A DNA stretch of 64,000 nucleotides from Aeriscardovia sp. (GTDB lineage Bacteria > Actinomycetota > Actinomycetes > Actinomycetales > Bifidobacteriaceae), in NCBI GenBank assembly GCA_017405305.1, contig JAFRAT010000009.1, forward strand, positions 1 to 64,000. The letters run 5' to 3'. Below, piece after piece: positions 44,167-54,539 of this stretch. The translations under genes and the position numbers were made by a program. Below the pieces are notes generated by a model. The model was not told the DNA's origin and did not search any database. It saw nothing but the letters and a program-made list of their open reading frames with translations. The first letter of the stretch is position 1. Each line of letters begins with the position of its first letter.

Positions 44167-45102
44167 TCAGGACACCGCGTCAATGGCGTTCTCCAGCCCC
44201 GCCGACAGGCGGATGACGTCATGTATCCCCTGCTGATCGCGTGACGCCAGACGCTCGTGCACCAGGACGGAGCCGCTCGGCACGGCCGAATCCGGGACTT
44301 CGAGGCGCGAATCAGCGAGAATCGCGCTGGGGACGAGTCCGTCGGCGTACTTGCAGAAGGACTCGATCTGGCCACGCTCGTCTAAGCCGGTCGTCTCCCC
44401 GTCCGGAACCAGGTTCATGATCAAGACCGTTTTCGCATCCGTTTCTTTCAACGCCTGGCGGATGCCCGGCACTAGCAGGTGGACCAGGAGCGAGGTGTAC
44501 CAGGAGCCCGGCCCCAGCGTCACGACATCGGCTGACTTGATGGCCTCGACTACTTCTGGGAACGCCGGCGGGTCTTCGGGGATGACGCGCAGGCGGCGGA
44601 TGCAGCCAGTGGCTTTCGCGATGCGCCGCTGGCTGCGGACGACCAACGTTTCGCCCGTCCGTGCGTCATCCACGTCGGCGAGCAGGTCCAATGGCACGGC
44701 AGCGCCTGGCAGGACAGTCCCGTCTACGCCGAACATGTTCTGCACATCGCGGATTCCCCGTAACACGTCGCCGGAGTCCTGCCACTGCGCCGTGAGGATG
44801 AGGTTGCCCAGCGAGTGCCCGTTCAGCGGACCACCGGAAACGAACCGGTGTCCCAGCAGTTCCGGGATGCCTTTCTTCCGCGCGTTTTCGGAGGCCAGTG
44901 CGCACAGGGCCTTGCGGATGTCGCCGGGCGGCAGTAGACCGGGGAATTCCTCGCGCAGACGGCCGGAGGAGCCACCGTCGTCGCCGACGCAGACAATGGC
45001 CGTCACGTCGGTCGTGATGAGGCGCATGGCCTCCAGGGTGGCGTGCAGCCCGTGCCCTCCTCCGAGGCAGACGGCTTTCAGGGGGTTGCGTCGCATCGTC
45101 AT
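44167..45102 (-). CDS. yvcK: YvcK/CofD-like protein (gluconeogenesis factor family)
   Basis: The 311-aa protein has the CofD/YvcK nucleotide-sugar-binding pattern: VCLGGGHGLHATLEA at the start, GDDGGSSGRLREEF, and GPGSWYTSLLVHLLVPGI. YvcK proteins bind UDP-sugars and affect growth on non-glycolytic carbon and cell shape. The start overlaps the rapZ stop by 4 bases (ATGA), so the two are coupled. Confidence 0.93.
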   Translation of the reverse strand: MTMRRNPLKAVCLGGGHGLHATLEAMRLITTDVTAIVCVGDDGGSSGRLREEFPGLLPPGDIRKALCALASENARKKGIPELLGHRFVSGGPLNGHSLGNLILTAQWQDSGDVLRGIRDVQNMFGVDGTVLPGAAVPLDLLADVDDARTGETLVVRSQRRIAKATGCIRRLRVIPEDPPAFPEVVEAIKSADVVTLGPGSWYTSLLVHLLVPGIRQALKETDAKTVLIMNLVPDGETTGLDERGQIESFCKYADGLVPSAILADSRLEVPDSAVPSGSVLVHERLASRDQQGIHDVIRLSAGLENAIDAVS

Positions 45103-46007
45103 CGCGTGCTCCTTTCCCCGGCCCGGTTCTTGCCGAGTTCCCGTTCGGCGACGGTGACGTCGAGGCCGTGTTGGCGCAGACGGTCCGCCAGTTCGTGGCT
45201 GACGGCCACTGACCGGTGCTGCCCGCCGGTGCAGCCGATGGCGATGGCGACGAAGTGCTTGTCTTCCTTGGCGTATCCATTGATGGCGACGAGGATCGCT
45301 TTCGTGTAGGCGTCGAGGAATTCCTGCGCGCCGACGCTGTTAAGCACGTAGTCGCGCACGGGGGCGTCGAGGCCGGTCAGGTGCCGTAGTTTGGGGACCC
45401 AGAAGGGGTTGGGCAGGAAACGCACGTCCGCCACGAAGTCGGCGTCCTGAGGCATACCGTATTTGAAGCCGAAGCTGAAGATGTGGACGGCGACAGTGCG
45501 CGCGCCGGTGCCCAGGAGCGTCTCGTAGAGCCTGGTCGACAGCTGGTGGACATTGAGGTTCGAGGTGTCGATGACGAGGTCTGCGTGGCGCCTGAGCGGT
45601 TTGAGCAGAGCACGCTCCTGGCGGATGCCGTCGATGAGGCGCGTGCCTCCGCGTTGCAGCGGATGCGGACGACGGACGGATTCGTAGCGCTGGACCAGTA
45701 CGGGGTCGGAGGCGTCGAGGAAGATCATGCGATGGGACACGCCGAGGTCGTCGCAGTGGTTCAGGACCTCGACTAGCTCCTGGAAGGATTTCTGGAACGA
45801 GCCGTAGGCGCGCACGTCGACGACGGCGCACAGCTTGTGGATACTCGAGCCGGAGCTGGTCATCATGTCCGTCAGCGGGATGAGCATCTTGGGCGGCAGA
45901 TTGTCGATGACGTACCAGCCCATGTCCTCCAGAGCGTCCGCCGCCCGGGTCCGTCCCGCTCCGGACATGCCGGTGATGAGGACCATCTGGAAATCGGTTC
46001 TGGCCAC
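45099..46007 (-). CDS. rapZ: RNase adaptor / nucleotide-binding protein RapZ (YvcJ)
   Basis: The 302-aa P-loop protein has GMSGAGRT as Walker A (Arg in place of the usual Lys, common in actinobacterial members), DNLPPKM, and the C-terminal VAIAIGCTGGQHRSVAVSHEL. In E. coli RapZ guides decay of the glmZ small RNA; in actinobacteria its role is not established. GTG 46007 with GGAAGGA upstream is the start; the frame upstream is not RapZ. 89 bases after uvrC. Confidence 0.92.
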   Translation of the reverse strand: MARTDFQMVLITGMSGAGRTRAADALEDMGWYVIDNLPPKMLIPLTDMMTSSGSSIHKLCAVVDVRAYGSFQKSFQELVEVLNHCDDLGVSHRMIFLDASDPVLVQRYESVRRPHPLQRGGTRLIDGIRQERALLKPLRRHADLVIDTSNLNVHQLSTRLYETLLGTGARTVAVHIFSFGFKYGMPQDADFVADVRFLPNPFWVPKLRHLTGLDAPVRDYVLNSVGAQEFLDAYTKAILVAINGYAKEDKHFVAIAIGCTGGQHRSVAVSHELADRLRQHGLDVTVAERELGKNRAGERSTR

Positions 46008-46096
46008 GTCCGTTCCTTCCCGCCGCCTTGGAGGACGGCTCCGCTGCTTGTCAACGTTTCTTCCCTCATTATGGAGCAGTGCCGGCCCGGACACCG

Positions 46097-48448
46097 CTAT
46101 GCGGACGGAACAGCCTGGTCTTGTTCTCCGCCGCTTCGCCTCGGTCCGTCATTCCGTCCCGTTTTGTTCTGGTGCAGGGCGGCGTAGACGGCTGCCGCGC
46201 GCTTCCGCCCGATGCCGTCAACGGCGGCGATGTCCTCGATTGCGGCGTTCCGCAGATTCCGGTATGAGCCGAACGTGTCCCGCAGCCGTTTGGCGTACGC
46301 CGGGCCGATCCCTGGAATGGACTCGACGATCGATCTGACCGTTCCCCTCGCCCGCCTGGACCGGTGATAGCTGATGGCGAAGCGGTGCGATTCGTCGCGG
46401 ACCCGCTGCAGCAGGTACATGGCATCGGACTGCCGTTTGAGGATCAGCGGGTAGTTCTCGCCAGGAAGCCATACTTCCTCCAACCTTTTCGCCAAGCCGC
46501 ACACGCCGACTCCATCGACGCCGCAGTCGCGCAGCGCCTTCGCTGCGACGTTCGCCTGTGCCTGACCGCCGTCGACGACGACGAGGTCCGGTTTGTAGGC
46601 GAACTTCCGCGAGCGCCCGCTGGCAGCGAATGCGTCGGCGTTTTCGTCGTGGTGTGTGAAGCGTCGCACGAGTGTCTGGTAGAGGGCCGACAGGTCGTCG
46701 AGGGATGTGTTGCGTTCGTCGTCTGAGTCTGTTTGTTGGTCGATTTTGTTGTGGGAGTGAGGTTGTGTGTTGGTGGCGATGGAGAAGTGTCGGTATTCGT
46801 CTTTTCGCATGGCGCCGTCTTCGAAGACGATCATGGAAGCGGTTTGGTAGCCTCCTCCGGAGGCGTTGGAGATGTCGTAGCTTTCGATGCGCAGGGGTGG
46901 TTTGTCTAGGCCGAGCTGGTCGGCGAGTCCGTTGAGGGCGCGGGTGCGGGCTTCGAGGCTGGAGGTGCGTTGTTTTTTGGCGTGGTCGAGGGCGAGTTGG
47001 GCGTTTTGGGTGGCGCGGTCGAGGAGCTGTTTCTTGTCGCCTCGCCGGGCGGCGCGGATGGTGACGGCGGAGCCGCGGATGTTTGTGAGCCACTCTTCGA
47101 GCTGCCGTTTGTTCTCGGGTTCGACGGGCACGAGGATTTCCGGCGGGATGGGCGCGGTTTCGGAGAAGAGGTCGACGCGGCCGGTTTGCTGTTCGCGGTT
47201 GCGGTGGTCGCGCGTGGCTTTGGCGCGGGTGGCGGCGGTCGTCGCGGTGGGCGATTGTGAGGCGGCGATAGCGTCGCGCTGCGTGGTCAAGGCGATGCGA
47301 GTGGATGATGGTCCGGCGGGGCTGGTGGCGTGGAACCCGTTCTGGTCTGTCGTGTCGAGGAGCTGGGAGTAGATTTGGACGATCATGTCGGCCATGAGCT
47401 GTTGGTCGGAGACGTCTTCCACTTTTTCGAGGCTCCAGTTGCGTTCGCCGCGGATGGTGCCTGAGCGGACGAAGAAGGCGTGGATAGCTGCTTCCAGGCT
47501 GTCGCCGGCGTAGCCGAAGATGTCCGCGTCGACGTCGTCGGCGAATACGACGGCGTTTTCTTCGACGACGTTGCGCATCGCGGTGATTTTGTCGCGCAGG
47601 ACGGCGGCTTTTTCGAAGTCGAGGTCGGCGCTCGCCTGTTTCATCTGTTCGGTGAGCGCGTGGATGTAGCGGGTGCCGAGCCTGCCGGTGAGGATTCCGG
47701 CTAGTTCCGATACCATGTTCCGGTGTTCTGCTGGCGAGATGGCTCCGATGCAGGGCGCGGAGCAGCGGCCGATGGAGGCCAGCAGGCAGGGCCGTCCTAG
47801 CCGTTGGGCGCGGTGGAAGACGCCGGGAGCGCAGGTGCGCACCGGCAGCAGCGGCAGCAGTCCGTCGAGGGATTGCTTCAGGGCGGCGACCTTGGCGTAG
47901 GGGCCGAAGTACCGGGTTTTCCTGGTTTTGCGCGAGCGCGTGATCCAGGTCCGGGGTATCTCCTCGCCGAAGGAAACGGCGAGGAACGGGTAGGTCTTGT
48001 CGTCCTTGAAGACGACGTTGAAGCGCGGGTCGAACTCCTTGATCCAGGTGTATTCAAGTGTCAGCGCTTCCAGCTCGGTGCCTACGACGGTCCATTCGAG
48101 GCCGCGGGCGGCCAGGACCATCGCTTGCGTGCGCGGGTGGAGCATGCTCAGCGGCTGGAAGTAGAAGGTCAGCCGGTTGCGGAGGTTCTTGGCTTTGCCC
48201 ACGTAGATGACGCGACCGTCTGCGTCGCGCCATTTATAGACGCCGGGTTCGGTGGGGATGTCGGAGGTCTTGGGGCGGAACAGGTCGCGCGAGTCGCCCA
48301 GCAGCGGCGCCCCGTTCGCGTTGGCGCCCCGCTTGCTCGTTCCGCGCTCTGGCCTGGCCGCTGCTCCCACGCCTGACGGCTCCGTCGCGGAAACTGGCTT
48401 CGCCGAGAACAAGGAGGCCGGCGAGCCGCCTGGCATCGTTGTGTTCAT
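46097..48448 (-). CDS. uvrC: excinuclease ABC subunit C
   Basis: Makes both incisions in nucleotide-excision repair. The 783-aa protein has a variable 55-residue start, a GIY-YIG domain ([20 protein letters not shown], about 66-140), a UVR motif ([14 protein letters not shown]), the RNase H-like endonuclease core ([20 protein letters not shown]) and C-terminal helix-hairpin-helix motifs ([24 protein letters not shown]). Two low-complexity inserts, rich in Thr/Ser/Ala and Asp/Gln, lengthen it against the usual 600-650 residues; bifidobacterial UvrC proteins are known to be long. ATG 48448 overlaps the uvrA stop by 4 bases. Confidence 0.95.
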   Translation of the reverse strand: MNTTMPGGSPASLFSAKPVSATEPSGVGAAARPERGTSKRGANANGAPLLGDSRDLFRPKTSDIPTEPGVYKWRDADGRVIYVGKAKNLRNRLTFYFQPLSMLHPRTQAMVLAARGLEWTVVGTELEALTLEYTWIKEFDPRFNVVFKDDKTYPFLAVSFGEEIPRTWITRSRKTRKTRYFGPYAKVAALKQSLDGLLPLLPVRTCAPGVFHRAQRLGRPCLLASIGRCSAPCIGAISPAEHRNMVSELAGILTGRLGTRYIHALTEQMKQASADLDFEKAAVLRDKITAMRNVVEENAVVFADDVDADIFGYAGDSLEAAIHAFFVRSGTIRGERNWSLEKVEDVSDQQLMADMIVQIYSQLLDTTDQNGFHATSPAGPSSTRIALTTQRDAIAASQSPTATTAATRAKATRDHRNREQQTGRVDLFSETAPIPPEILVPVEPENKRQLEEWLTNIRGSAVTIRAARRGDKKQLLDRATQNAQLALDHAKKQRTSSLEARTRALNGLADQLGLDKPPLRIESYDISNASGGGYQTASMIVFEDGAMRKDEYRHFSIATNTQPHSHNKIDQQTDSDDERNTSLDDLSALYQTLVRRFTHHDENADAFAASGRSRKFAYKPDLVVVDGGQAQANVAAKALRDCGVDGVGVCGLAKRLEEVWLPGENYPLILKRQSDAMYLLQRVRDESHRFAISYHRSRRARGTVRSIVESIPGIGPAYAKRLRDTFGSYRNLRNAAIEDIAAVDGIGRKRAAAVYAALHQNKTGRNDGPRRSGGEQDQAVPSA

Positions 48449-51384
48449 CGTTTCCTCTGCTCCAGCAGGGGCTTGAGGTACTTGCCGGTCCAGCTGCCGG
48501 GCGTGGCGGCGATCTGCTCCGGCGTCCCCTGCGCGACGATGGTGCCGCCCCCGTCGCCGCCTTCCGGACCGAGGTCGATGATCCAGTCGGCGCATTTGAC
48601 GACGTCGAGGTTGTGCTCGATGACGATGACCGTGTTACCCTTGTCGACCAAACCCTGGAGGACCTTCAGCAGCTTGCTGACGTCTTCGAAGTGCAAGCCC
48701 GTCGTGGGCTCGTCGAGGATGTATACCGTTCTGCCGGTGGACCGGCGCTGCAGCTCGGTGGCGAGCTTGACGCGCTGCGACTCGCCGCCGGAGAGCGTCG
48801 GGGCGGGCTGGCCCAGGCGGATGTAGCCTAGGCCGACGTCGACGAGCGTGTCCAGGTACCGGGAGATCGACGGGTGCGCCTTGAAGAAACGGGCCGCTTC
48901 GGCGATGGGCATGTCGAGCACGTCGGAGACGCTCTTGCCGTCGTACAGCACCTCCAGCGTTTCGCGGTTATAGCGTTTGCCGTGGCATGCCTCGCACCGG
49001 ACGTACACGTCCGGCAGGAAGTTCATCTCGATCTTGATCGTTCCGTCGCCGTGGCATGCCTCGCACCGGCCGCCTTTGACGTTGAAAGAGAACCGTCCCG
49101 GCCCGTATCCGCGTACCTGCGCCTCGGGGGTCTTGGCGAACAGCTGACGGATCTTGTCCCAGACGCCGGTGTACGTGGCCGGGTTGGAACGCGGCGTGCG
49201 GCCGATGGGGTTCTGGTCGACGTGGACGACTTTGTCGACGTTCTCGATGCCCTCGACGCGCGTGTGCTTGCCGGGCACGATGCGCGCGCCGTTGAGCCGA
49301 TCGGCGAGCGCCGGGTACAGGATGTCGTCGACGAGCGTGGATTTGCCAGAGCCGGAGACACCGGTGATCAGCGTCAGGGTTCCCAGCGGGATGCCGACGT
49401 CGATTCCGCGCAGGTTGTTCTCGCGGGCGCCGACAACGCGCAGCATGCGGGACTGGTCGGCGTGCCGCCGTTTCTTCGGCACGTCGATGCGGCGCCGTCC
49501 GACGAGGTAGTCGCCGGTGATGGACGCGGACGCGGCGGTGATTCCTTTCGCCGGCCCGGAGTAGACGATGCGTCCGCCGTTTTCTCCGGCGCCGGGTCCC
49601 ACGTCGACGAGCCAGTCGGCCTTTTCGATGGTCTCCTGGTCGTGCTCGACGACGATGAGGGTGTTGCCCAGGTCGCGCAGGCGCTGGAGGGTGGCGATCA
49701 TGCGGTCGTTGTCGCGCTGGTGCAGGCCGATGGAGGGTTCGTCGAGGACGTACATGACGCCGACGAGGCCGGAGCCGATCTGCGTGGCCAGGCGGATACG
49801 CTGTGCTTCCCCGCCGGAGAGCGTCGCGGCCGAGCGCGATAGGGTCAGGTAGTCGAGGCCGACGTCGTGCAGGAACCGCAGGCGCGCGACGATCTCCTTG
49901 AGGACTTCGCCGGCGATCTGGCGGGCGGAGCCTGCCAGCCGCAAGCCGGACGCCCATTCCAGCTCTTTCGAGACGGGCATGTCGCACACGTCGGCGATGG
50001 ATTTGCCCTTGACGGTCACGGCGAGCACTTCCGGCTTGAGCCTTTTGCCGTGGCACGCTTCGCAGGGCACCTGGCGCATGTAGGACTCGTAGTATTCGCG
50101 CATCGAGTCGGATTCGGTTTCCTTGCGACGGCGTTGGAGCGTCCTGACGACGCCTTCGAAGCCGGTGCTGTATTCGCGCAGGCGTCCCCACCGGTTGCGG
50201 TAGGACACATCGACCCTGAAGTCGTGGCCGTAGAGAATGGCGTCGCGCGCTTTCTTGGGCAGGTCTTTCCATGGGATGTCCAGGGAGAAGCCGAGTTCGC
50301 CGGCCAGGCCTTCGAGCAAGTGCCCGTAGTATTCCGCGGCGGTCTTGTTCTGCGCCCAAGGCTCGATGGCGCCTTCGCGCAGCGTCCTGTCCGGGTCGGG
50401 CACGACGAGCTCGGGGTCGATTTCCAGTTTGTAGCCGATGCCGGAGCAGGCCGGGCAGGCGCCGTACGGAGCGTTGAACGAGAAGGTGCGCGGCTCGATT
50501 TCGCCGGCGCCGTACGGGTGGCCGTTGGGGCAGGCGCGGTTCTCGGAGAACGGCTGGCGGCGGCGCGGATCGTCGGCGTCGAGGTCGATGAAGTCGGCGA
50601 TCATCCGCCCGCCCGACAGGCGAAGAGCCGTCTCCACCGAGTCCGTCAGACGCTGTCGCGCTTGCGGTTTGACGACGAGCCGGTCGACAACCACGGCGAT
50701 CGAGTGCTTGTTCTGCTTCTTGAGGTGGACGTCGCCCGGCAGACGCACGGTTTCGCCGTCGACGAGTGCGCGAGCGTAGCCATCGGCCGCCAGCGAGGCC
50801 AGCAGCTCCTTGAACTCGCCTTTCTTGCCGTCGACGACGGGCGCCAGCACCTGGAAGCGCGTGCCCTGCGGGTACTTCAGGAGCGCGTCGACCATCTGCT
50901 GTGGCGTCTGGCTGCCGACCGGCTCGCCGCACACCGGGCAGTGGGGTTCGCCGACGCGGGCGAACAGCAGGCGCAGGTAGTCGTAGATCTCCGTGATGGT
51001 GCCAACGGTCGAGCGCGGGTTGCGGTTCGTCGTTTTCTGGTCGATAGACACAGCCGGGCTGAGGCCCTCGATGAAGTCGACGTCCGGCTTGTCCATCTGG
51101 CCGAGGAACTGGCGCGCATAGGCGCTCAGAGACTGCACGTAGCGGCGTTGGCCTTCGGCGAACAGCGTGTCGAAGGCGACAGATGACTTTCCCGAGCCGG
51201 ACAGGCCGGTGAACACGACCATCTCGTCGCGCGGAAACTCCAGGCCGACGTTCTTGAGGTTGTGCTCGCGAGCGCCCTGGAGGATGATCTTGCGGTCGCG
51301 CGGCATGTCGCTCAAGTCGGCGATGACGGTTCCTTCGGGCGAAGGGACCGTCGGGAATGGAACGGTGACCGGTGCGTTGGCCAT
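48445..51384 (-). CDS. uvrA: excinuclease ABC subunit A
   Basis: Damage-recognition ATPase of nucleotide-excision repair. The 979-aa protein has two ABC ATPase modules (Walker [10 protein letters not shown] and GVSGSGKST; signature [18 protein letters not shown] and [15 protein letters not shown]), zinc-finger cysteines ([36 protein letters not shown]), and [20 protein letters not shown] 51384 has GAAGAAGG upstream; the frame further upstream is not UvrA. It precedes uvrC with a 4-base overlap. Confidence 0.97.
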   Translation of the reverse strand: MANAPVTVPFPTVPSPEGTVIADLSDMPRDRKIILQGAREHNLKNVGLEFPRDEMVVFTGLSGSGKSSVAFDTLFAEGQRRYVQSLSAYARQFLGQMDKPDVDFIEGLSPAVSIDQKTTNRNPRSTVGTITEIYDYLRLLFARVGEPHCPVCGEPVGSQTPQQMVDALLKYPQGTRFQVLAPVVDGKKGEFKELLASLAADGYARALVDGETVRLPGDVHLKKQNKHSIAVVVDRLVVKPQARQRLTDSVETALRLSGGRMIADFIDLDADDPRRRQPFSENRACPNGHPYGAGEIEPRTFSFNAPYGACPACSGIGYKLEIDPELVVPDPDRTLREGAIEPWAQNKTAAEYYGHLLEGLAGELGFSLDIPWKDLPKKARDAILYGHDFRVDVSYRNRWGRLREYSTGFEGVVRTLQRRRKETESDSMREYYESYMRQVPCEACHGKRLKPEVLAVTVKGKSIADVCDMPVSKELEWASGLRLAGSARQIAGEVLKEIVARLRFLHDVGLDYLTLSRSAATLSGGEAQRIRLATQIGSGLVGVMYVLDEPSIGLHQRDNDRMIATLQRLRDLGNTLIVVEHDQETIEKADWLVDVGPGAGENGGRIVYSGPAKGITAASASITGDYLVGRRRIDVPKKRRHADQSRMLRVVGARENNLRGIDVGIPLGTLTLITGVSGSGKSTLVDDILYPALADRLNGARIVPGKHTRVEGIENVDKVVHVDQNPIGRTPRSNPATYTGVWDKIRQLFAKTPEAQVRGYGPGRFSFNVKGGRCEACHGDGTIKIEMNFLPDVYVRCEACHGKRYNRETLEVLYDGKSVSDVLDMPIAEAARFFKAHPSISRYLDTLVDVGLGYIRLGQPAPTLSGGESQRVKLATELQRRSTGRTVYILDEPTTGLHFEDVSKLLKVLQGLVDKGNTVIVIEHNLDVVKCADWIIDLGPEGGDGGGTIVAQGTPEQIAATPGSWTGKYLKPLLEQRKR

Positions 51385-51622
51385 GTCGAGCCTTCTTCCG
51401 CCCGCGCGGGCATCCAGTGGATCGGGTTTCCTCCAGGATACGCGTCCGGCGGCCGGTGGCGAACATTTGTCCGATGAGGGCGTAACGCCGTCGGAAATCG
51501 CGCTGGCGCGCGTCCGGCGAGCCACTTATGATGGACGCCGTATTCCCCTTTTCGCGCCCGCGCGGGATTCGCGCCGCGGGGTCCGACACGGACAACGCCC
51601 TCGTAAGGAAGTCAGCATCAGC

Positions 51623-53224
51623 ATGGGCATCACCGCCACCAACCTCGAGATCCGCATCGGAGCACGCCAGCTGCTGTCGCCGACCAGCTTCGCCGTCGAC
51701 GCGGGCGACCGCATCGGCCTTGTCGGACGGAACGGCGCCGGCAAAACCACGCTCACCCGCGTCATCACCGGCGGCATGCTTCCCGCCGGGGGGACGATCA
51801 CGGCCACCGGCAAGCTCGGCTATTTGCCGCAGTCGACCCACGCCGCCGATCAGGAGCAGATCGCTCTCGACCGCATCATGTCCGCCCGCGACATCGCCGC
51901 CATCGTCGCTCGCCTGCGCAAGGCCGAGAAGGAGATGACGGACCCGGACCCCAAGGTCATGGGGAAGGCCATGAAGCGCTTCGACCGGGCGCAAGGCGAG
52001 TTCGAGAACGCCGGCGGGTACGCCGCCCAGTCGGAGGCTATCCGGATGGGCGAAAGCCTGGGCCTCGGCCAGGAGACCCTCAAACGCCCGCTGGGCACGC
52101 TCTCGGGCGGCCAGAGGAGGCGCGTCGAGCTGGCGCGCATCCTCTTCTCCGACGCGGACACGCTCGTGCTCGACGAGCCGACCAACCATCTGGACGCCGG
52201 TTCCGTCAAATGGCTGAAGAAGTACTTGCAGGACTTCAAGGGCGGTTTCCTCGTCGTCTCCCACGCCGCGGAGCTGCTGGACGAGACCGTCAACCGCGTC
52301 TGGCACCTCGATGCGGCCACGGGCACCATCGACATGTACAACCTCGGCTGGAGCGCCTACCTCAAGCAGCGCGTCCTGGACGAGGAGCGCCGCAAACGCG
52401 AGCGCGAGGTCGCCCGGAAGAAGGCCGACCGTCTCATGAAGGAGGGCATCCGCCTGCACGCCAAGGCCCGCAAGGCCGTCGCCGCGCGGAACATGATCCG
52501 CCGTGCGGAGAAGCTCATGGAAGGCATGGCCCCCGAGGCGAAGAAGGAGAAAGCCGCCGACCTGCGCTTCCCGGACCCGGCGCCCTGCGGCAGGGCGCCG
52601 ATCATGGCCAAAAGCGTCTCCCGCTGGTACGGCTCCGACGAGATCTTCACCGGCGTCAACCTCGCCGTCGACAAGGGTTCACGCGTCGTCATCCTAGGAG
52701 TCAACGGCGCCGGCAAAACCACCATGCTGCGCATCCTCGCCGGCGAGGACAAGCCGGACACCGGCGAGGTCGTCTACGGCCATGGCTGCAAAATCGGCTA
52801 CTTCGCCCAGGAGCACGACACCCTGGACAACGACGCGACGGTACTGGAGAACCTCCAGCGCGCCGCCCCCGGCCTGGACGACACCCAGGCGCGCACCATC
52901 CTGGGCGGTTTTCTCTTCTCCGGCGACGACGCGCGCAAGCCCGCGCGCGTGCTCTCCGGCGGCGAAAAGACCCGCCTGGCGCTCGCCACGCTCGTCACCA
53001 GCCGAGCCAACGTCCTGCTGCTCGACGAGCCGACCAACAACCTCGACCCCGAGAACCGCGACCAGATCCTGTCCGCGATCTCCCAGTACGAGGGCGCCAT
53101 CGTCCTGGTCACCCACGACCAGGGGGCCGTCGAGGCGCTGCGCCCCGAGCGGGTGCTGCTGCTGCCCGACGGAGACGAGGACCTCTGGGACGACGCCTAC
53201 CTCGACCTCGTCACGGAGGAATGA
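51623..53224 (+). CDS. ABC-F family ATPase
   Basis: A 533-aa protein with two ABC ATPase domains and no membrane segments: Walker [10 protein letters not shown] and GVNGAGKTT, signatures [14 protein letters not shown] and [12 protein letters not shown], Walker [11 protein letters not shown] and [10 protein letters not shown]. The 80-residue linker between them is basic and helical, as in the tRNA-contacting linker of ABC-F proteins that act on the ribosome. It may help stalled translation or give antibiotic protection; sequence alone does not decide. It is divergent from uvrA. ATG 51623 matches the family start; AAGGAAG lies 12 bases upstream. Confidence 0.93.
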   Translation: MGITATNLEIRIGARQLLSPTSFAVDAGDRIGLVGRNGAGKTTLTRVITGGMLPAGGTITATGKLGYLPQSTHAADQEQIALDRIMSARDIAAIVARLRKAEKEMTDPDPKVMGKAMKRFDRAQGEFENAGGYAAQSEAIRMGESLGLGQETLKRPLGTLSGGQRRRVELARILFSDADTLVLDEPTNHLDAGSVKWLKKYLQDFKGGFLVVSHAAELLDETVNRVWHLDAATGTIDMYNLGWSAYLKQRVLDEERRKREREVARKKADRLMKEGIRLHAKARKAVAARNMIRRAEKLMEGMAPEAKKEKAADLRFPDPAPCGRAPIMAKSVSRWYGSDEIFTGVNLAVDKGSRVVILGVNGAGKTTMLRILAGEDKPDTGEVVYGHGCKIGYFAQEHDTLDNDATVLENLQRAAPGLDDTQARTILGGFLFSGDDARKPARVLSGGEKTRLALATLVTSRANVLLLDEPTNNLDPENRDQILSAISQYEGAIVLVTHDQGAVEALRPERVLLLPDGDEDLWDDAYLDLVTEE

Positions 53225-53276
53225 ACGGGAAAACACGGCATAGTCCGTCAGCGCAAAGAACAAGGAGGGAAAGAGA

Positions 53277-54068
53277 ATGTCATTGAATCTGGCGCGTCAG
53301 GCACGCGTCCTCGTCGAGGCCTGGAAGGCCAAACGCACCATCGTCCTGGCGAAGGAACCGGACGGCGAACGCTTCGGAACCATCGAACCGTCCCAAGGCT
53401 CCGCCGCTGCCGCGAACGCCGCCGGCGCGCCGGCCCTGCGGCTCCTGGCCGTGGGCGATTCCATGGCCGCCGCCTGCGGGACCAGCAGCCAGCAGCACGG
53501 CCTCATCCCCCAGTTCTGCTCCCTGCTCGCCGATGCCACGGGCCGGTCCATCGCCTGGCGGACGGTCGGACGTCTCGGCGCCACGTTGCGCCGCGTGCGC
53601 TACCGCCAGCTGCCAGCCGTCGACGGCCGATGGGACTGCCTCGTCATCTGCGCCGGCTCGAACGACATCATGGCTAATCGCGCCCCGGACGGGCAATGGC
53701 TCCGGGAGCTGCGCGAATCGCTGGACATGGCCCGCCGGCACGCCCACCGCGTCGTCATCTTCCCCGCCGGGCAGCTCTACTCCATCCCCGCTCTGGGGGC
53801 GGCGCTCGCCGACGATCTGAAGCGGAAGGTCTTCGCCCAGGCGAAGGCCGTCAAAAAGATGTGCGAGCCGATGGAAGACGTCACGTACCTGGAGTGGACG
53901 CACGGCATCCCCTTCGGAGACACGAAATGGTTCTGGTGTTCCGACTGCTTCCACCCCAGCTACGAAGGCTACGGCGTCATCTCCCGTTTCCTCATGGACA
54001 AGATGACGGCCGACGACATCGCCGACCTGTCCGGTTCGCACGAGCCGGACGGCGCGGACGCCGATTGA
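53277..54068 (+). CDS. SGNH/GDSL-type hydrolase
   Basis: A 263-aa protein with the SGNH residues: Ser62 in AVGDSMAA (block I), Gly-rich/Asn128 in CAGSNDIM (block III) and Asp223/His226 in SDCFHPS (block V). It has no signal peptide, so it is probably cytosolic or peripheral. The substrate (lipid, acetylated sugar or ester) is unknown. AAGGAGGG lies before ATG 53277. It is 52 bases after the ABC-F gene and probably co-transcribed with it. Confidence 0.85.
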   Translation: MSLNLARQARVLVEAWKAKRTIVLAKEPDGERFGTIEPSQGSAAAANAAGAPALRLLAVGDSMAAACGTSSQQHGLIPQFCSLLADATGRSIAWRTVGRLGATLRRVRYRQLPAVDGRWDCLVICAGSNDIMANRAPDGQWLRELRESLDMARRHAHRVVIFPAGQLYSIPALGAALADDLKRKVFAQAKAVKKMCEPMEDVTYLEWTHGIPFGDTKWFWCSDCFHPSYEGYGVISRFLMDKMTADDIADLSGSHEPDGADAD

Positions 54069-54115
54069 GCGCGCCCGCATGAGGGAATCCTCATCGAGAG
54101 CGGTGCCTTCGTCCT

Positions 54116-54149
54116 CCGACGGCCCCGGGCGCGCGCCCGGGGCCGTCGG
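54116..54149. repeat. 34-bp perfect GC palindrome (possible terminator)
   Basis: The sequence 54116-54149 is exactly self-complementary (17 + 17 bases, all but four G/C), 47 bases after the SGNH hydrolase stop. It can form a very stable hairpin, followed on the plus strand by GCTTCTCC, so it may terminate that transcript; no T run is present. 54150-54305 shows nothing I can name. Confidence 0.6.
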
Positions 54150-54305
54150 GCTTCTCCGTGGAACGGCCGGGCCGGACGGCGGCCGGTCTGCCAGTCGGCT
54201 CGTGGATCATGGCGAGGACGATCCCGCGCTGTCCGACGATAGCCTGCGGATCGAACCGGAGCCGCTGCTGGATGGCCGCCTTCACGGCCCCCAGGATAAA
54301 CGGCT

Positions 54306-54539
54306 ATGGCGATGGCTATGGAGCGAAAACGCCGGTGGATCCTATATTCGGTCGTCTTTCTCGCTCTTCTGATCGCCACGGCCGTCGCCGGCGCGCTGGC
54401 GCGAAAGCTGTGGTCCTCGCTGTCCGTCGGGCTGATGACCGTCGAGGCACTCCTGGCTTTCTGGATAGGGCGTGTCCTCCTGCCCGGCCGTCGCGCAGCC
54501 CGGGCCGGGCAGGAGGACGCTGCCGTCGGGCGCCGCTGA
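54306..54539 (+). CDS. possible small membrane protein, antisense to the trmI 3' end
   Basis: A 77-aa frame (MAMAMERKRRWILYSVVF onward) with two strongly hydrophobic segments (about 11-29 and 40-58) and a basic tail: a coherent two-span membrane protein. Against it, there is no clear ribosome-binding site and it overlaps 198 bases of the trmI frame on the other strand. I cannot name a family. Either this gene or the trmI tail is spurious. Confidence 0.4.
   Translation: MAMAMERKRRWILYSVVFLALLIATAVAGALARKLWSSLSVGLMTVEALLAFWIGRVLLPGRRAARAGQEDAAVGRR

Noticed and set aside
49867..51186. 439-codon plus-strand frame inside uvrA
   Set aside because: Exact mirror of the uvrA coding strand with no start signal or known motif.
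48968..52459. 1163-codon minus-strand frame across uvrA and the ABC-F gene
   Set aside because: It is very Arg/Pro/Ala/Gly-rich and lies out of frame with uvrA and antisense to the ABC-F gene; high GC content suppresses stops in shadow frames.
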